A program made the position numbers and the translations under genes. Below are positions 33,643 to 36,296 of a stretch of DNA of 36,296 nucleotides, piece by piece. The stretch's first letter is position 1. Every line of letters begins with the position of its first letter. The DNA comes from Lachnospiraceae bacterium. Lineage in GTDB: Bacteria; Bacillota; Clostridia; Lachnospirales; Lachnospiraceae. The notes below the pieces were generated by a model, which was not told where the DNA came from, did no database searches, and saw nothing but the letters and a program-made list of their open reading frames with translations. The DNA lies in contig JAFQQI010000001.1 of assembly GCA_017411305.1 (NCBI GenBank), positions 1 through 36,296 on the forward strand, in the 5' to 3' direction.

Positions 33643-36140
33643 TGGCACAGACAAAGAAAGGAAAAGAGAGTGCTTTTCAGGCAAGGGATTCCACTTTCCA
33701 TAAGGGAAGTGGAGAAGTGCCAAAAAAGAAAAACTCTTCAAAGGCTCATTCAAAAAAAGAATATGGAGCTACTTTTGGACAAAATGTCCAGAAGTCAGAT
33801 GCAGAGCCGGGAGCCGAACCCAAAACGGATTTTTCCAAAGAGAATAATGCTTTTTTTACAGAAAGCGGACAGGAGCAGTCAGAAGAAAGAGAAAAAAAGC
33901 AGAGTTCTTCGGAAGATTATCACCGCAGGGACACATACAGGCAGTCGCAGAAAAAAGGGACGTATCAGAAAAAGCGTGTGCAGAAAGAGCATTCAAGCAG
34001 AGAGCGTGTGAAAGATGCCACGTTTACGGATGATGCCGGAAGTGTTTTTAAAGAGGATAGCACGGATGAATTTAGCGGTAGTAAAAAGCTTAAGAAAAAG
34101 CACAAACAGGCACAGAGAGCCGGAAAAAAGGTGGAAAAGGCAAAGGCGAAGCTGCCTAAGAAAAGGGAATATACATTGCAGAGAGTGTTTGATGAAGAAA
34201 CAGGCAGAGCAAAGTATGTAGTTGTTCCCTTTGATACAAAAAAGCCTTTTAAGCAGGAAGCAATGCATAAGTCCACCATGAAAAGATTGCAGAATGAGAG
34301 CCGGAATTTTGTGCATGGAAAGGTTGCAGAATCAGAGAAAGAAAATTCAGCCGTAGAGGGTGCCCATAAGACGGAGCAGAGAGCAGAGGAATTATTTGCT
34401 TTTGTAAAAAGGCAGTATGAGGGCAAGGAGCATAGGCAGAGGGCAAAAGTGGCAAAACTTGAGAAAAAGCAGTTCCAGAAGGAAGTCAATTTCCAGTATC
34501 AGAAATTTGTGGAAGAAAACCCACAGATACAGAAAAAAGCATTGCAGAAACGGATTCAGAAACAGCGTATCAAGCGTGAGTACATGAAAGCAAAGCGGAA
34601 AGGAAATGCTTCAAAAAATGCAGAGCAGGCAGTGGTGCAAACAAAAAATGCAGCCACAGCCATTGCAAAGAAACTGCAAGAGTTGGCAAGTAAAAATATA
34701 GGCGTGTTTGCTACCGTTGGAGTGGTGGCAATTCTGCTTATTATGATTATGACTTCCGTATCGTCCTGTGGGGCGATGTTTGCAGATACGCAGTCCACTG
34801 TCTTAGCTGCAAGTTACCTTAGTAAGCCAAAAGAAATAGATGCAACGGATTTGCAGTTTACCCGTTTAGAGCTTGATTTACAGAATGAGATTGACCGTAT
34901 TGAAACGGATTATCCGGGATATGATGAGTATTCCTATAATCTTGGGGAAATCGGTCACAATCCGTTTACGTTAATCGGGTATCTGTCTGCTATTCACACA
35001 GAGTTTACCGCAACAGAAGTAGAAAGCGAAGTACAGGCACTTTTTGAGGAAATGTATGAGCTGACTACCGAAGCAGTGACAGAAACAAGGACAAGGGAAG
35101 TGCAGTCCACAGATGAAGCCGGAAACCTTTTATATGATGAAGCCGGGGAGCCTGTCATGGAAGAAGAGGAATATGAGGTTACGGTCTTAAAGGTGGTGCT
35201 TACAGTAACACCGCTTGAAGATATTGTAGCGGGTAAAATGAACGCAGAGCAGACCGAACTATTCTCCATGTATAAGGAAACGGGCGGACTGTTACAGGAA
35301 TTTGATACTCCGGTCAAACTGTATTGGTATAACTATATCAGTAGTTATTACGGGTATCGCAAAAATCCGATTACTGGAGAGGAGCAACTGCACAGGGGTG
35401 TGGATATTGCAGTACCCACAGGAACTAATGTATATGCTACCCATGACGGAACGGTGACACAGGCAGCCTATGACAGCCATTATGGAAATTATGTGGTGTT
35501 GGAGCTTGACGGATATACCACAAAATACGCCCACATGGAAACGGTAAGTGTCAGTACCGGACAGACGGTGGAAAAAGGAACGATTATCGGTACAACAGGA
35601 AACACGGGAAGCAGTACCGGAAGCCATTTGCATATAGAATGTTTGTATAACGGGGAGTATTACAACCCGTTATTTTATTTTGATGTGGGAACCGGGACGA
35701 TTTATGGAGAAGCCATTGACCGTGACCCGACAGACGTAATACCACCGGATTCCTATGATGATGCAAGCGTACAGGCTCTAATGGAGGAAGCAGCCAGATA
35801 TTTAGGATACCCGTATGTGTGGGGTGGTTCCACACCGGATACAAGTTTTGACTGTTCCGGCTTTGTATGCTGGGTATATACAAATAGTGGCGTACACAAT
35901 CTGCCACGAACCACAGCACAGGGCATTTATAACCAATGTACTCCGGTTTCGCCAAGTGAAGCAAAGGCGGGGGACATTATCTTTTTTACAGGTACTTATA
36001 ATTCGCCGGGAGCTGTAAGTCATGTAGGTATTTATTGTGGCGATGGCGTGATGATACATTGCGGAGACCCAATCAGCTATGCAACCATTACATCGTCCTA
36101 TTGGCAGAGCCACTTTTACAGTTTTGGAAGATTGAATTAA
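33642..36140 (+). CDS. Two-domain conjugative wall hydrolase: M23 peptidase + NlpC/P60 (CD1108 family)
   Basis: 832 residues. Residues 1-350 are cytoplasmic, highly charged and Lys/Gln/Glu-rich, with no known fold. One membrane span follows at about 353-373, then an extracellular stretch with an acidic linker. An M23 endopeptidase domain (about 555-675) has HRGVDIAVPTG and HLHIE supplying the zinc His/Asp ligands. An NlpC/P60 domain (about 715-832) has Cys in DCSGFVCWVY and His in SHVGIYCGDG. The protein should open peptidoglycan so the transfer channel can cross the wall, like TraG/VirB1-type hydrolases of Gram-positive systems. Its start overlaps virB4 by 1 nt. A copy of the 25-bp palindrome lies within codons 44-52. 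Confidence 0.93.
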   Translation: MAQTKKGKESAFQARDSTFHKGSGEVPKKKNSSKAHSKKEYGATFGQNVQKSDAEPGAEPKTDFSKENNAFFTESGQEQSEEREKKQSSSEDYHRRDTYRQSQKKGTYQKKRVQKEHSSRERVKDATFTDDAGSVFKEDSTDEFSGSKKLKKKHKQAQRAGKKVEKAKAKLPKKREYTLQRVFDEETGRAKYVVVPFDTKKPFKQEAMHKSTMKRLQNESRNFVHGKVAESEKENSAVEGAHKTEQRAEELFAFVKRQYEGKEHRQRAKVAKLEKKQFQKEVNFQYQKFVEENPQIQKKALQKRIQKQRIKREYMKAKRKGNASKNAEQAVVQTKNAATAIAKKLQELASKNIGVFATVGVVAILLIMIMTSVSSCGAMFADTQSTVLAASYLSKPKEIDATDLQFTRLELDLQNEIDRIETDYPGYDEYSYNLGEIGHNPFTLIGYLSAIHTEFTATEVESEVQALFEEMYELTTEAVTETRTREVQSTDEAGNLLYDEAGEPVMEEEEYEVTVLKVVLTVTPLEDIVAGKMNAEQTELFSMYKETGGLLQEFDTPVKLYWYNYISSYYGYRKNPITGEEQLHRGVDIAVPTGTNVYATHDGTVTQAAYDSHYGNYVVLELDGYTTKYAHMETVSVSTGQTVEKGTIIGTTGNTGSSTGSHLHIECLYNGEYYNPLFYFDVGTGTIYGEAIDRDPTDVIPPDSYDDASVQALMEEAARYLGYPYVWGGSTPDTSFDCSGFVCWVYTNSGVHNLPRTTAQGIYNQCTPVSPSEAKAGDIIFFTGTYNSPGAVSHVGIYCGDGVMIHCGDPISYATITSSYWQSHFYSFGRLN
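33771..33795. repeat. 25-bp ICE palindrome, copy D (inside CDS)
   Basis: Identical to copy B: left arm ACTTTTGGACA, spacer AAA, right arm TGTCCAGAAGT. It lies within the coding region of the wall hydrolase, encoding ATFGQNVQKS in its low-complexity N-terminal part. Confidence 0.9.
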
Positions 36141-36155
36141 CAGGAAGTGAGAACT

Positions 36156-36296
36156 ATGACAAAGAGTCAGAAATTAGAAAAAGAGATTGTAAAAGTCCGG
36201 GAACAACTTGCTTCTTTACAGGCAAAGTTAAAGGACTTGGAAGAACAGAAACACATGGCAGAAAGAGCCGAAAAGATTGAGTTCATGGAAAAGAAC
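36156..36296 (+). CDS. DUF4315-like small protein (3' end outside window)
   Basis: Open from ATG 36156 to the window end (47 codons) with GGAAGTGAG upstream, 15 nt after the wall hydrolase stop. The sequence is a Lys/Glu/Leu-rich coiled coil (LEKEIVKVREQLASLQAKLK, then DLEEQKHMAERAEKIEFM). This matches DUF4315, a small protein usually placed directly after the CD1108-like hydrolase in these ICEs. Function is unknown. Confidence 0.7.
   Translation, partial: MTKSQKLEKEIVKVREQLASLQAKLKDLEEQKHMAERAEKIEFMEKN

Larger units (their letters stand above)
22330..36296 (+). mobile_element. Left part of an integrative and conjugative element (CD1107-CD1115/Tn1549-like)
   Basis: From just after tuf to the window end, all recognisable genes belong to a conjugative element: a DUF3970-like protein, ParA, ParB, replication initiator, PcfB, VirD4-like coupling protein, Maff2, TrbL-like, PrgI, VirB4, wall hydrolase and DUF4315-like. 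The order matches elements of the Tn1549/CTn type in Clostridia. The left border is estimated at 22322-22390 from loss of chromosomal genes and the presence of TTGCAAC repeats. The right border, integrase, relaxase and cargo are outside the window. The exact left end cannot be set without the other att site. Confidence 0.85.

Noticed and set aside
35815-36280. Overlapping plus-strand ORFs at the 3' end of the wall hydrolase
   Set aside because: They are out-of-frame shadows of the NlpC/P60 domain and the DUF4315-like gene, without supporting sites.
36035-36296. tRNA, rRNA or insertion sequence at the window end
   Set aside because: No tRNA-like folds, rRNA sequence or transposase frames were seen here or elsewhere in the window.

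Overview
The window looks like part of a chromosome of a Gram-positive, low-to-mid-GC member of the Clostridia, most likely family Lachnospiraceae. The grounds are the order rpmG-secE-nusG-rplK-rplA-rplJ-rplL-rpoB-rpoC-rpsL-rpsG-fusA-tuf, strong GGAGG ribosome binding sites, sigma-A promoters with extended -10 boxes, a neighbouring flagellar-cap-like gene, and a conjugative element of the CD1107-CD1115/Tn1549 kind common in gut Clostridia. The genus cannot be named from sequence alone.

Layout. 1-966 holds decayed genes: two C-terminal pieces of Rpn-type (PD-(D/E)XK nuclease family transposase) proteins and a broken XRE regulator. 1146-2972 carries two small XRE-like regulators and UDP-galactopyranose mutase (glf), facing a lone FliD-like cap protein on the minus strand across a shared terminator. 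4516-22321 is the information-processing cluster. It contains zinc-type bL33, SecE, NusG, L11 and L1, then an inserted CapA-family surface-polymer protein, then L10 and L12, RNA polymerase beta and beta', S12, S7, EF-G and EF-Tu. Its regulatory layer is readable: promoters before rpmG, rplJ, rpoB, rpsL and tuf; terminators after rplA, rplL and rpoC; an L10 leader with an internal terminator; and two elements flanking rplK that resemble the L1-stalk binding site of 23S rRNA.

Immediately after tuf an integrative and conjugative element (ICE) appears to begin and runs off the right end. Its left end has tandem TTGCAAC repeats and a terminator. It then carries a plasmid-like maintenance module (a DUF3970-like protein, ParA, ParB, and a replication initiator), small regulatory and hypothetical genes, and a type IV secretion module: PcfB, VirD4/TraG coupling protein, Maff2, TrbL/VirB6-like protein, PrgI, VirB4, a two-domain M23 + NlpC/P60 wall hydrolase, and the start of a DUF4315-like gene. 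Relaxase, integrase and cargo are not in the window.

The most interesting signals are in the ICE. (1) A 25-bp palindrome occurs four times in the same orientation, two of the copies inside or overlapping coding sequence. It is a candidate ParB-like centromere or element-wide operator. (2) Seven iterons at an exact 23-bp period lie inside the replication-initiator gene. Because 23 is not a multiple of three, selection on the DNA itself is likely, consistent with an origin embedded in the gene. (3) A structured region overlapping a 37-codon ORF lies between virD4 and maff2. Together these suggest an ICE with its own replication and partition system. The functions assigned to the sites are inference; the repeats themselves are directly visible.
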